This document shows positions 20,906 to 31,840 of a DNA stretch of 64,000 bases, one piece after another (the first letter of the stretch is position 1; each line of letters opens with the position of its first letter). A program made the position numbers and the translations under genes. Origin of the DNA: Oscheius tipulae (Eukaryota > Nematoda > Chromadorea > Rhabditida > Rhabditidae); the NCBI GenBank assembly GCA_037178975.1, contig JASJZH010000004.1:7378001-7442000 (forward strand), read 5' to 3'. The notes under the pieces were generated by a model that saw nothing but the letters and a program-made list of their open reading frames with translations, searched no databases and was not told the DNA's origin.

Positions 20906-23639
20906 ATGACTGCCAGCAAGCAGGCAGGACTCCGACTTAAGGTCAGTTCAATTAGGATGTTTGGGCAGGACAATAGAGAAATGGCGGGAAAGCGGGTCCT
21001 GTTCAAAAGTTTGCTGCATTTTCTTACCCACCTATTGCCCCAGTTAAACTTCGCTTACTTGTTTCTCTTCTCCAATGTTCTTTTTTTAGATAGCTATATT
21101 ATTCTAGTTTGTCGAAATTTCTAGCGAGGTTAAACCGGAGTTTCAGCTAAAGTTCAAACCTGATTTTCTTGTAAACTTTTTCATAAGAATTACTTTATAT
21201 GTTCCTATCCTTTTCATATTCCGTCTTCGTTCACAGTCATCTGATAAGTATGCTGATAAATGACCAGCCGTTTTCCCAGCTCGTGAAAACTGCGCCAGTT
21301 GCATGTGTGTAGTTCCGCCGCCGAACCGATGGCGCGATTTCCCCCATCGAACGATCAATGCGCTCTTGCCCTTTAGGCCAAGCTGTCCAATTGAACCCTA
21401 TGCTCCTCTGAGGGAGATCAATCTCAGTTTTCAGGTGGACGGAAAATGGCTCCATGTGAGCGAGGAGATGATTCTCAAGCACCCAGGAGGAAATGTCATC
21501 AGGCAATATGCGTGAGTTAAACATAGAAAAAGTTTTTTAGTATGCTTCTTCAGTAACTCTGATGCGACTCACATCTTCCACGCCTTTCACGAGGGATCCG
21601 ACAAGGCTTACAAACAGCTCGAGACTTTGAAAAAGACGGCCTGGGACAAATCGGAGGACCTGGAAGAGGCTCTGAAAAAGAGGATGGATAAGGGAGACGT
21701 CAACATTGCGACCTACGACATTACCATTGAACAGGCACATTTTTTTTTTTTACTTTTCACAAATCCGTCAAACTCTTTCCCCATTTTGGTTGTTCAGCAG
21801 TTAAAAATCCACTGAGCCTCTGGTTCCTCTTCAGACTCCTTTTGCTTTTTTTGTTGACCCCTACCTCCTATGATCTTGCCTTTTCGATTGCGTGATTTAT
21901 CAAAACTATCTTCTTTTTTCGCTGTCTGCCCGCACGTTCCTGATAAGTGTTCTCGGAACAAAGGGCGATTTCTTATCTATAACCAGATGTCTAGATAAGG
22001 GTCTCACGAAAAAGAACAGTTTATTGGATGATCAATGAAAGAAGAGACAGCGGAAAACATATGTTTTTCAGGAAAAAAAGATGGTCCTTAGCTTTGAGAA
22101 GCTTAGGCAACGAATGCACGATAGCGGTCTAATGGACCCCCAAATTGGATGGTACATCTACAAATCCACTACTTCATTAGGTCTGCTTTTCCTCGCCTTC
22201 TACCTCCAGTACCTTGGATGGTGAGAGTCTATTCATTCCTTGTCAACATCAAGAATAGGTACATTACTGCCGCTTGCGTGCAAGCCTTGGCTTGGCAGCA
22301 GTTCGGTTGGCTGGCCCACGAATACTGCCATCACATGCCGAGCAAAAATAGAAAAGCCAACGACGCTGTAGGAATCTTCTTCTCCAACTTTGGACAGGGA
22401 TTCTCCATGGATTGGTGGAAGGACAAGGTAGGTGGTGCTGCTCTTAGTTTTAGATTACTATAGTTTTTTCACAGCCAGGAATGTCAGAGACAAGAATCCC
22501 TAAAAATGAAATAGAAACGAGATTGCTTCCACATGTTCCGCTAAGAGTCGAAACAGCAAGTAGCAGAACTTTATGAAACCGACTCCTGCAGCCAACAGTC
22601 CGCCCAAAGTCGGAGCTAAACTGATAGCCAAAGTGTAATTTGCAAAAGTTTGGTAACTGTATAAGCAAACTAGCAGCAAACAGTAGTTTTGGATAGGCCA
22701 TTCAGAAGAACATAATTCTAGTATGCACTTCCCCTTTCAGCACAACACCCACCATGCCGCCACGAACGTCGTCGACCATGATGGAGATATCGATCTGGCT
22801 CCGCTGATCGCTTTCATTCCTGCAGATCTGTCCAAGTATAAGCAGCCTGTGGAGAAGTTCCTGTTGAAGGTGAGTACGTCACCGCTGATAATCTACAGGG
22901 GCAGAGCATGTGACCACCTAATCCGGCCACATTGTCCCAGAGACTACAGTTTAAACTATCTTGTTTCAGTTCATCCCCTACCAACATCTCTACTTCACTT
23001 TGACTCTTCCCCTTCTTCGTCCCTCGTGGTGCAGTCAATCTTTGATCTGGGCATTCAGTGAGAACAGTTCCGACTTCAAAATCTACAGAAAGAGGGCCTT
23101 CTTGGAACAATCCACCTTGACTGCTCACTGGATCTGGGTCCTGTTCCAGCTCTACTGTCTTCCCAATGTCTACATTGCCACTCTCTTCTTCATGATTTCT
23201 CAGTTCGGATCTGGATTCATGATTGCCGGAGTCGTCACTTTCAATCACAACTCTGTGGACAAGTACCCAGGTTAGATTTTCTTTTTTTTTCTAAGTGTAG
23301 ACAGTCTCTTAGTATCATAACTTCAAAAAACTTACGCTTTCAGCCAACTCCCGCATCCTGAACAACTTTGCCGCTCTCCAGATCCTCACCACGAGAAACA
23401 TGACCCCCGGCAAATTCACCGACTGGTTCTGGGGTGGTCTGAACTACCAGATCGAGCACCATCTCTTCCCAACCCTGCCCAGGTGTAATCTCACCAGAGC
23501 ACGGGATCTGGTCATGGATTTCTGCAGAGAAAACAACTTGGACTACTTGACAAACGACTACTGGGACGGGTATAAATTGAACCTGCTGCAGCTGGAGAAT
23601 ATGGCTCATGTTGCAGTGAAGAAGGCCAAGGCGGCCTAA
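20906..23639 (+). CDS. fat-3: Delta-6-type front-end fatty acid desaturase, 445 aa
   Basis: Eight exons: 20906-20941, 21435-21511, 21554-21734, 22072-22220, 22259-22427, 22741-22869, 22970-23270 and 23344-23639. They total 1338 nt. The protein has an N-terminal cytochrome b5 domain with the haem motif HPGG (EEMILKHPGGNVIRQYA), then three histidine boxes: HEYCHH, HNTHH and the front-end form QIEHH. Four membrane helices are expected in the ER. The residues DGDIDLAPL, VTFNHNSVDKYPANSRIL and PRCNL follow C. elegans FAT-3 closely, and length is nearly the same. FAT-3 makes gamma-linolenic and stearidonic acids, the first step toward C20 polyunsaturates. Intron 3 (21735-22071) appears to start with GC rather than GT. 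AATAAA lies at 23705. Confidence 0.93.
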
Positions 23640-23757
23640 ACGCCCTACTATGCCGGTCATTGTGTGTGTGTGTCAGAGAACGTGTCGCTTTGAGCTTGAG
23701 TTCAAAATAAAACCCATTTTTATTGTGGAGTTCTAAATATATTTGTATTGGTGTAGA

Positions 23758-25247
23758 TCACTGCTTGAGAAGCATCTCCTTTTTCATTTTGGTCAGCTCT
23801 TCTTGAATCGCAATCTGGTACTTCATGGCCAAGAAGGGATCTTTGAGTTGGGCAGATCGGAGCTCCATCTCCACAAGACTTCCCAGAGCTCGGAACTCGT
23901 CGTTGTTATCTGGAACCAACTGTTGAAAAAGATCAAGGGGAAAACATTACCGTTGAGCAAGAACTTGTGTTTCTTATCTGGAGGAGGAGAGGTCTGGCAC
24001 GAGTTCGGGGCCGGAGAAGACCTCTCCACTGACCGCTTACGCGACTGTCCGAAGTATTCTTGGTTCTGAGTTGAAAATGTAGGCGTTGTTGCCGGAGAAG
24101 TAACATGGTTGGATCTCTGCGGCAGTGCTGGCACAGCAAACTGGTCATGGAAGCTAGTATGATGGGAAGTCGAAGCCTGTCCATGTTGTCCGTTCAGTTG
24201 AGGTGTTGGAGCCTGTTCGTGAATACTGTTGCGACGGGAAGTTGTCTGCTGGTCCGGAGGCAGAATCTCAACTTCAACTTCTTGAGGATCAATGCGCTCA
24301 CTCTTGATAAAAATCTGAAAGAATGGTTCTAGTATGTTGGAACTTCGAGTTGCCTAAATAAAAATAATAATAATTCTTGAGTAAAATAATAGTTCAGAGC
24401 GTTTGAGCAAAACGCATTGTCAGGGACTGTTTAATTCGACGTCAGAACAATGTTTTGTCTGGCCTGTGCAAGATTCCCAAACTTCTCTATGTTTGAATGA
24501 AAAAAAGAATCACCTAAAAAAGCTACGAAAAGAGGAAGTTACAAATTGATGTATCACTCACACTTCTTTGAGGCTGATGCAGTTCTCTCATGATGGCGTC
24601 TTCGATGTTCCCGACCAGCTGATCATTCACACTTTGTCTGAAAAATGGATCCGTAAACAAATTGAAAGAAGCCCCTTACATTCCATTCGATTCGATCTCC
24701 GGTTCAAATCCGAAGAGTTCTCTGTACTTCATGGGATGTTTTCTGGCCAAATGACGAATGATTTTGGGTTGAGAGACATCCGGAACGAGCTCTACATCCT
24801 GAAAAACTTGTGAAAAGCAAACAGGTGGGTCTTACCTGTCTGCACATGAGACATCGAGCACTCCGATCCGTGATGTTCTCGAAATTCAACCATGTCAGAG
24901 GGTTTATCGGCTCTCCTGGTTCCTAAAACATATATGTAACATGTATAACATATGGATCTACTTGCTGTTCATGTTCAATCTGTTCCAGACCCATTTGTTG
25001 GTCGAAAAACTCCATCCTTCCCTTGTCTTTCAAAGGGTCAATCCCATGTTTCTTCCTCAAATGAGACAACATGTTCGTTGTGCTACTGTGTGGCATCATT
25101 TTCAGTTCCTAAACCGGAAAGTTCAAAAAGAAAAGAATAGAAACGATTCACCGTTGTTTGACAGATGTTGCATCGGATGTGGTCTTCAGAGATCACGTCG
25201 AAATAGTTCCATGCCAGTGATTTCCTCATACCTTTCTGGGGAGGCAT
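23758..25247 (-). CDS. Protein with two BED-type zinc fingers, 346 aa
   Basis: Seven exons: 25247-25152, 25108-24962, 24922-24836, 24798-24680, 24637-24562, 24314-23951 and 23909-23758. They total 1041 nt. Finger 1 has aromatic SLAWNYFDV, C-x2-C in IRCNICQ, and the H...H pair in MLSHLRKKHGI. Finger 2 repeats the plan with LTWLNFENI, CLMC and IIRHLARKHPM. BED fingers bind DNA and are found in chromatin proteins and domesticated transposases. A polar serine, proline and glutamine-rich linker follows (QTTSRRNSIHEQ, SPAPNSCQTSPPPDKKHKF), with a likely nuclear signal, and then a C-terminal helix (EMELRSAQLKDPFLAMKYQI) of the type that forms coiled coils. Its 3' end faces fat-3. The two stops are 118 bp apart. 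Confidence 0.8.
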
Positions 25248-25814
25248 ATTGAAGTTGGGATTGAACTCCGATTCTCGAAACTGATTCGGAAAGGAAAAGC
25301 GAAACCGATTTGGAAGCAAACAAGTTCGAAATGCAAAACAAATGTTGATTTCGAATAGCGAAAAAATCGATATCGCCAGGGGCCGGCCGGGGTGATTTCG
25401 AATGCTACGGCTGACGCGGGAGATAGGGGGCGATGTCGATTACCGCCTCTCGAAAGCGAATAACCAATTTGGACACAACTACTCATAGTTTGCCAATGGT
25501 CTACTTGAGAGCGAGCCTCGGGAAAATTGTTCTACTTGTAAGTGGCTAAGCCATGGCATTGCTTAGACCTGGTTGACTTTTATCTGCGTCTCATACTTTC
25601 CAAGGCCGCAGTTGGCAAGGACAGCCTAAAGTGACTCCATTTCCCAGGCCAGAGATTCCAAAGTAGGTAACATCTCACTTCGCTGTAGCGCTCTTTTCAA
25701 AATGAGTTCCAAAAACATTCGTATGATACTGTTCACACTTGGATTTCGTAAACAACGGGTTCGCTGGTACCAAAACAAGACACACTTTACTCATTATCCA
25801 AGAAATGGTTCACA
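25248..25814. other. Intergenic between BED gene and innexin
   Basis: Upstream of the BED gene and downstream of the innexin. Several TTCGAA-containing strings recur around 25270-25450 but form no clear repeat unit. No gene seen. Confidence 0.5.
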
Positions 25815-27356
25815 TTAGACGTGAAGTCTGGTAGGAGCAGAAACATTGTTGGGAGAAGAGTGGTCTTCTCCAAGATGGGAGGCGGCATCGAGAAACTTCC
25901 TGTTCTGGTTGTCAACGATCTCCTGAAATGCGACCATGAACTGAAAATCTGAAAACTCTCACAAGCTTGTAGATGTAATCGGCGAACTCTCCGGCTGCCT
26001 TCGAACCATTGTAGGAGTCCACAAAGTAGAGGGCTAGATATCCGTCTGAAGAGTCAAGGTTGGGTAAAGAACTGTCTCTCACCGATTCCCAGAAGGTGAA
26101 GTAACTTCTCAATTTCATCATCGGAGATCTTTGAGTTGACAGCAGGGTCACGGAGCCACTGCTTGAGACGGTAGCTACGGGCTTTTGGAATGAAAATGTG
26201 GCAGTAGGCGACGAGGTTCGTTAACGTGATGATGAGAACTACGGTTAGCCAGATCCTGGAATCGACTGTTTCACACAAAACCGCTGAAAAGAACCGACCA
26301 CTGGATGACAAAGAGCTTCTCACTGAAGTAGTTCATTCCCAAGAGGCACTGAAAGGTTTCCTTCCTAACATTTCCCATATCCCTGATCGGCACGTCGCAC
26401 CTGAAGTAATTATTATATTTGGGACGTAGATTCATTCTGTGTTTCTCATGTTCAAACTCACATAGTCACACGGGGAAAGTTGGGCGAATCCACCCACGGG
26501 GTACCGGTGAGCAAGGCCTCGATTCCCTGAAAACGACTCATGCCTAAAAGTTTCTCAATTTTACATGGATGGAGAAGACAAAGTCGTCATCATGGAGAAA
26601 CTGGGCCACCTTGAAGAGCGTGTAGACGACAATGAAGATGTTCACGAGCTTGGAGGTGAAGTAAACCATGGTCAGAGAGAACAGACAACTCTCGCGGAAG
26701 CTGAAGCTGATTCTCTATTGAAAAGAAACGCTACTTACAAAGATCTGACGGATCCGCAGGGAGCAACACGATTGGCTCGGATGACTTCAATTACTGAAGA
26801 AGTGGCCGACTCCAAACCCTTCTGTCTCTCCTCCGGCACCTCCGTTCTCAACTCACTGGTCTTGGCAACAATATGCTCAAGGTTTATTTCTAAACCTAGT
26901 TGTCGCCATATTTGACTCACGTTTGTTCCGACTATAGTTCCTCCAGAGATGGCTGGGGAGATAGAAGAGCACAGCCAGGAATGCATAGTACAGAGCTATC
27001 CACTGGTAGTAGCTGATCTTCTCATAGTTGTGAGTTCCTCGGTTCAGAGCTATGTCGGCGTCTTGCCAGGCCACCACGTACGTGTTCTGGATGTAGCAGT
27101 AGTCCAGAGCGTACTTCGACTGATCTCCCTTGAAGTGCTTTGGAGTGAAGCAGGTCATGGCAGTTCCCATCAGCCTTAAAATGGCGAGATTGTTTGTAAG
27201 AATAGGTTCTTACTGTTTTCCAGCCACAATCATGGCACAGAAGGCAAAGATCATGGCGGTGATGTAGCTGACGAGTCTGTCCGTTCCATCTCCAACGACC
27301 TGCTTCTTGGACTTTACGAGCTTGACAGCCTCTTCCAAGAAGGGAAGATGGAGCAT
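25815..27356 (-). CDS. Innexin gap-junction subunit, 404 aa
   Basis: Nine exons: 27356-27214, 27174-26921, 26889-26739, 26700-26565, 26526-26462, 26400-26299, 26255-26083, 26045-25963 and 25922-25815. They total 1215 nt with phases kept. Innexins form hexameric hemichannels joining cells. Evidence: an N-terminus of the usual type (MLHLPFLEEAVKLV), helix 1 (VSYITAMIFAFCAMIV) followed by CFTPKHF, and the family signature YCYIQNTYVV, then ISYYQWIALYYAFLAVLFYLP, which is the conserved YYQW start of helix 2. NYFSEKLFVIQWIWLTVVLII leads into helix 4. Intron 2 is very short (31 nt). Donors at 26299 (GTCGGT) and 26921 were chosen by phase. Confidence 0.85.
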
Positions 27357-27820
27357 ATCGAGCTACTGAAAGGGAATGACGGTATCACGGAAATGAAAGG
27401 CAAAGGTATGCAATCTGGTAACAAGAAGAGGATTTAGGAAAAACATATGTGGGAAGTGATCTTCACCGCCAATGATCTCTTTATATAGGAACACTCACTT
27501 TCTCGAAAAGAGTGGGAGGATCGGGAGTTACACTTTAGCGTATTAGGAAATGTTTGAATCTTCCGTAAGCATTTGCCAGCAGAATGGGCATGATCTCCTT
27601 CTAGAAGTTCTCTTGTACTCCAATAGGTCCGTTTTCGGGTCAACAACAGTTGGCTTTTCTAAACACAGAGAAATTTACTTTTTCTGAGAAACGTAGAGTC
27701 CCATCTTTGTTCTGCACGAGTCTGTCCAAATACACGGCCGTCCATTCTGTGATGCCAACTGAAACCACAAGTGTTGTCTTCAGACTACCTTCTTACAGAT
27801 TTACACGGAAACCGGCTCGA

Positions 27821-27831
27821 ATCATTTGAAT
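27821..27831. repeat. Target-site duplication, left copy
   Basis: ATCATTTGAAT, identical to 30828-30838, directly abuts the 3' tail of the retrotransposon. Confidence 0.85.
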
Positions 27832-30827
27832 TTTTTAGGATTTATTTAGGATTTATTCACAATAATCATATATTTTCTATATGTCGTGTCATGCTTGCTC
27901 TCCATTGATCAGGATCCGTCCTCGCTGTTCTCGTCCATGTCTCACCCATTTGCACTGCAAAATCATCTCTCCATCTCGTCTTTGGTCGACCTGTCATTCT
28001 TCTATATCTCCACGGTCTCCATTCGACTATTCGTTTCGTCCATCTATCGTCGCTCCAATTAGCTATTTTGTTTGCCCATTTCCATTTTTTCTTGAAAAAC
28101 TCCTTCCTTATGTCAGGTAGCTTCACTGTTCCTTCTAGCCAGCCGTTTGTTCTTCTATCTAACAAAGTTACTCCGACCATTCTCCTCATCATCTTGTGCT
28201 GAGCTGTCCGTAGTTTGGATAGGTCCTTTTCTCGAGTAGGCCATGTTTCGGACGCATATAGTAAACAAGGCTCAATACACATCCTGTAGAGTTTCCTCTT
28301 CTGTGCCAAGCTGATCCGTTTGTTGGTGAAGATTTCGTGGAATCTATTGAAGGCATACCAACCAGATCGTATTCGTCTTCCGACTTCCAGCGTAGTATTT
28401 CGGTCAAACGATACTCTTGATCCCAGATATATATACTCCTTGCAGTACGGAATGATCTGGCCGTTGACAGCAATTGGGTTCTGGTTGCAGTTGGTCATCA
28501 GCTTCGTCTTTTGGCAATTCAGCGAAAGTCCTACCGAAGTGCTGTGATGGGCTAAATCCTCCAACATTGCTTCCAGTTCCCCGGCAGAGTGAGCAAAGAG
28601 GACCGTGTCATCAGCATATCGAATGTTGGTCAGCAGCTTCCCGTTGATGTTCACCCCGTACGTGTGCCAGTCCATACTCCGGAATACCTCTTCAACTACC
28701 GCGCTGAAGAGAGATGGCGAGATTGTATCTCCTTGCAGAACTCCTCTTTGCATGTCGATATCCACCAGCTTCCCACAGACTCGTATGTTGACCTTGGCTG
28801 TTTTATAGATGAGCTGAAGTACGCGGATGATCTTGGCGGGGACTCCTTGTCGGTTTAGAGCATTCCAAAGAGCTCCGTGCTCAATGGAGTCAAATGCTTT
28901 GGAGTAGTCGATGAAACCGATGAAAAGCGGGAAGTTGTATTCGACTGCTCTTTCTATTAACTCGTTCATAACTTGTAAGTGGTCAGCCGTTGAGAAAGAC
29001 TTCCTGAATCCTGCTTGCTCCGGAGGCTGATTTTCATCCAAAGTTCTCTGTATTCTTGATAGTAGAATTGAACTGAAGATTTTAAAAATCACGGACAAGA
29101 GTGCAATAGGCCTGTAGTTTTTGATGTCCATTGGGTCTCCCTTTTTGAACAACAGCGATACCATCGAATCTGCGAGCTCGGATGGTAGAGTTTCGTGTTC
29201 GAGAATCCGATTCAAAATGGCTGCCAGCGGTTGAGACACATGTTCCTTGCACCAAATGAGCATGTCCGTCGTGATGTGGTCCTTTCCAGGTGTCTTGCCT
29301 CTCTTCAGTTTTGATATTGCCTTTTCCACTTCACATCTTAGGATTTCCGGGACTGCATCATCATTATGTAGGACAGGCTGTAGAATAGGCACTTGAGACC
29401 GGTATAGTCCATCATAGAAGTTTTTAACCACAGCACGTACATCATCTGGTGAAGAAGCAAGGTTACCATTCTCGTCGTTCAGTTGAGTTAAAACGTTCCT
29501 TGTAATCGTGTTTTCTCTCATAGCTCTCTTTATACTTCTCCCTTCTTCCAGCGCTTCCTTGACTCGGTTGTGATGTTTCACGCGAATGTCCTGCTTCAAT
29601 GATTCGCGAAGTACTCTGTTGACTAGACTGAATTCCACGCGATTACTTCTGGTCCCAGGTCGATGCTGTAGTTCGTGTCTCTTACAGAATAGATCGTGTG
29701 TCCTTTGCGAGATAGGATTGGGCTTTAAGACAGGTACGGAGGCGATTTCAGCGGAATTGAGAAGCATTTCTCTCATCATATCATACGTGCTCATGTTCAG
29801 CTGTTTAAGTTGATCTTCGGTGGCGTATTGGAATAGGGCTCTATCAAGTCGATGTTTTGTCCTCTGGATCTTTTTCGGGACATGTTTTCTTGTTGGTATT
29901 GCCAGTTTTCCGAGCACAAGACGGTGGTCTGTGTTGAATTGAAGACGGCCAATTATGTCAACGTCTGTGAAGGTGTTCGGCTTCTGACTTAGGATGTAGT
30001 CTAAGGCGTTTTTTGTCTCCATGTTGGGCGAGATCCAGGTCCATTTCCTAGTTGGTCGCTTTGAAAACTTCGTGTTCATGATGTAGAGTTCGTTTTCGGA
30101 GCAGAAGTCTGCTAGCATTTGACCTCTTTCGTTGCGATGACCAAGGCCGTGTTTCCCGATGAATATCTCGTCATCTTCTCCACTTCCAACTTTGGCATTA
30201 AAGTCTCCAATAACGAGTTTGAAAAGCCGACGTTCCCCCGGAAGCCGAACACGACGTACTTGTCGGTAATTCAAGCCTTCGTTGACGCTTGCCAGGAAGT
30301 TTTCGTATTCTTCATCGGAGCTGGTCGACGTGGGGCCATATGCTTGGACCATTCTTACTGTTCCAGCAGGAGTTTGGACATCGAGTATTGCTACGCGACT
30401 CGTGATGGCACGGAAGGTGGAGTAGCTTGTCCATCGTTTGTTGACCAAGAAACCGACTTGTCCCGAGTGAAATAGGCAATGTCCGGATTGTTGTAGAGTT
30501 ACTGAGTGTCGTCCTTGTCTCTTCACTTCTGAGAGACCAATGATGTCGAAGGGGATGGTATTGAGTCCGCATTCGAGTTCGACCAAACGAGCATCTGTCC
30601 GTAGTGTGCGGCAATTCAAGGTCCCTATCCGGAGGCTCAGCATGATAGACGAATACTGCTAGTCGGTTGTCCAGGCTACGACTAGAGGAAATAGATGTTC
30701 TTGCCCTCTATTAGATGTTGGGAGGTGGAAGGTAGTCTACTTCAAATTGATCGAAGTAGATATTCTTCTCCAAATTCAGCAGAGCAATTTGGGAACAACG
30801 TTCCTCCAGGAGAGCAATTACACCTTC
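27832..30827 (-). mobile_element. RTE-type non-LTR retrotransposon, apparently full length
   Basis: About 3.0 kb, with its 5' end at 30827. It contains one long ORF (30643-27866), has a tail made of two AATAAATCCT-like units, and is flanked by an 11-bp target-site duplication (27821-27831 and 30828-30838). Compact size, a single endonuclease plus reverse transcriptase ORF, and a repeat tail instead of poly(A) are RTE-clade traits. The 184 nt leader also holds a short open frame (ALLEERCSQIALLNLEKNIY), which could be a small upstream ORF. Confidence 0.88.
27866..30643 (-). CDS. Retrotransposon endonuclease/reverse transcriptase, 925 aa
   Basis: An uninterrupted ORF. Residues 1-230 are an APE-type endonuclease: RIGTLNCRTL at the start, IGLSEVKRQG carrying the catalytic glutamate, VIGDFNAKVG, and NTDHRLVLG with the terminal Asp-His. 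The reverse transcriptase follows: RGKTPGKDHITTDML, then NYRPIALLSVIFKIFS, AGFRKSFSTADHLQ, GFIDYSKAFDSIEH, GVLQGDTISPSLFS and the catalytic IRYADDTVLF. The C-terminal part (PCLLYASETWPTREKD; GRPKTRWRDDF) is the usual end of this class. No stop or frameshift was seen, so the copy may be young and active. It is the only very long ORF in the window and lacks introns, unlike its neighbours. Confidence 0.95.
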   Translation of the reverse strand: MLSLRIGTLNCRTLRTDARLVELECGLNTIPFDIIGLSEVKRQGRHSVTLQQSGHCLFHSGQVGFLVNKRWTSYSTFRAITSRVAILDVQTPAGTVRMVQAYGPTSTSSDEEYENFLASVNEGLNYRQVRRVRLPGERRLFKLVIGDFNAKVGSGEDDEIFIGKHGLGHRNERGQMLADFCSENELYIMNTKFSKRPTRKWTWISPNMETKNALDYILSQKPNTFTDVDIIGRLQFNTDHRLVLGKLAIPTRKHVPKKIQRTKHRLDRALFQYATEDQLKQLNMSTYDMMREMLLNSAEIASVPVLKPNPISQRTHDLFCKRHELQHRPGTRSNRVEFSLVNRVLRESLKQDIRVKHHNRVKEALEEGRSIKRAMRENTITRNVLTQLNDENGNLASSPDDVRAVVKNFYDGLYRSQVPILQPVLHNDDAVPEILRCEVEKAISKLKRGKTPGKDHITTDMLIWCKEHVSQPLAAILNRILEHETLPSELADSMVSLLFKKGDPMDIKNYRPIALLSVIFKIFSSILLSRIQRTLDENQPPEQAGFRKSFSTADHLQVMNELIERAVEYNFPLFIGFIDYSKAFDSIEHGALWNALNRQGVPAKIIRVLQLIYKTAKVNIRVCGKLVDIDMQRGVLQGDTISPSLFSAVVEEVFRSMDWHTYGVNINGKLLTNIRYADDTVLFAHSAGELEAMLEDLAHHSTSVGLSLNCQKTKLMTNCNQNPIAVNGQIIPYCKEYIYLGSRVSFDRNTTLEVGRRIRSGWYAFNRFHEIFTNKRISLAQKRKLYRMCIEPCLLYASETWPTREKDLSKLRTAQHKMMRRMVGVTLLDRRTNGWLEGTVKLPDIRKEFFKKKWKWANKIANWSDDRWTKRIVEWRPWRYRRMTGRPKTRWRDDFAVQMGETWTRTARTDPDQWRASMTRHIENI

Positions 30828-30838
30828 ATCATTTGAAT
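30828..30838. repeat. Target-site duplication, right copy
   Basis: ATCATTTGAAT again, at the 5' end of the retrotransposon and inside the open frame of the host exon. Confidence 0.85.
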
Positions 30839-31840
30839 GCCCTTCACATATCTGGCAGTAAATCTGGCATGCAGCGGAATGTAGATACTGAACGGCTTTC
30901 GCCGATTAAGAAACACTCTGTTCGGGAAGAAGACGTCAATCCCTTTTATGTGAGCTGACCCGGTTGTTTATGACCTTTTCTAAACATCTTTACGTACAAA
31001 TGAGACAGTTGTTCATCTTAAAGATAGGTCAGATCACCGTCACTCCAAGCCTCAGCCAATTTCGTTTTGTCACTTGAGCAATACTGTTGTTCGACTGTCT
31101 GTCCCTCGGCAGGAATGGCCAGAGAGTCAACTCTGTAACAGTCATTGTTGCCCTGATCGTAGTTTCTTGAACACGACGCCGACAGGATAGCATCTGAAGA
31201 TATTTCTACAGAATCTGACAGAGGTTTATCTAAGGTTCAGAAGAAGATACGAATACGTCGAAGAAGAAGATCCTGAAGGATGTTGGAATGCTTATCACTT
31301 TTTCGTCCTATCAGTAACTTGTTGTTATTCTATGTTTATGTGTTATTTCAGCCTAGGAACTATGAAAGGACAATTGGTCCAGTGGTACTCCAGGAATCAA
31401 CTGGATCATTCATCATGTCGTCAGATACCCCCAATTTCAATCTACAGTTTTTCCGTGCAGCTGTAGCAAATAACTATATCTAAACAGTACTTACCACCAC
31501 ATTTTCAATACAATAGTTATTTGAAGTTGCTAGGTCTTAGGTTAGGCCTTGACTTCATAAATGGCCTTTGAGAATATAAAGTGGTGAAAAAAGGAATCAA
31601 TTTAGCCTTATTTCCTGGAATTTTCTATCGATTTTATGTTCTAGAAGTTATTTTACGCCCGACAACAAAAAATGCAGTGAAACAGGAAGAATAGTTAACG
31701 AAAATGGGTGATAATTGGATAAAACGACGTAAATTCTTCAAACTGTTCATTCTCAACTGAAACTGTTCAATATCAACGGTTTTTCAATTTTAACTGCAGC
31801 ATACACATAGACGAGAAGATTGTTGATAAAATTATCATGA

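Larger units (their letters stand above)
27640..31500 (-). pseudogene. Unknown gene interrupted by a retrotransposon in an exon
   Basis: On the minus strand, an exon from about 30953 reads IKGIDVFFPNRVFLNRR then FSIYIPLHARFTARYVKGIQ and stops being open where the RTE element begins. The frame resumes beyond the element as RAGFRVN, splices at 27796, and continues from 27758 with LGITEWTAVYLDRLVQNKDG to a stop near 27640. Exon material upstream at about 31200-31030 (SRNYDQGNNDCYRVDSLAIP) may belong to it, and another open block lies at 31480-31360 (LKLGVSDDMMNDPVDSWSTT). I recognise no domain. With the element present the reading frame is broken, so this allele should be inactive unless the element is spliced out or absent in other haplotypes. 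Confidence 0.5.

Noticed and set aside
27434..27646. Minus-strand 70-aa ORF upstream of the innexin
   Set aside because: No start context, no family features and no fit with the innexin's first exon, which has a clear ATG at 27356.
28189..30614. Several ORFs on both strands inside the retrotransposon
   Set aside because: Shadows of the 925-aa endonuclease/reverse transcriptase frame.
30707..30953. Alternative reading of the host exon running through EGHSNDEGVIALLEER to a stop at about 30707
   Set aside because: It is open, but it ignores the exact 11-bp duplication. Using the duplication, the other frame continues on the far side of the element and splices in phase, so this stretch was placed in the element's leader.
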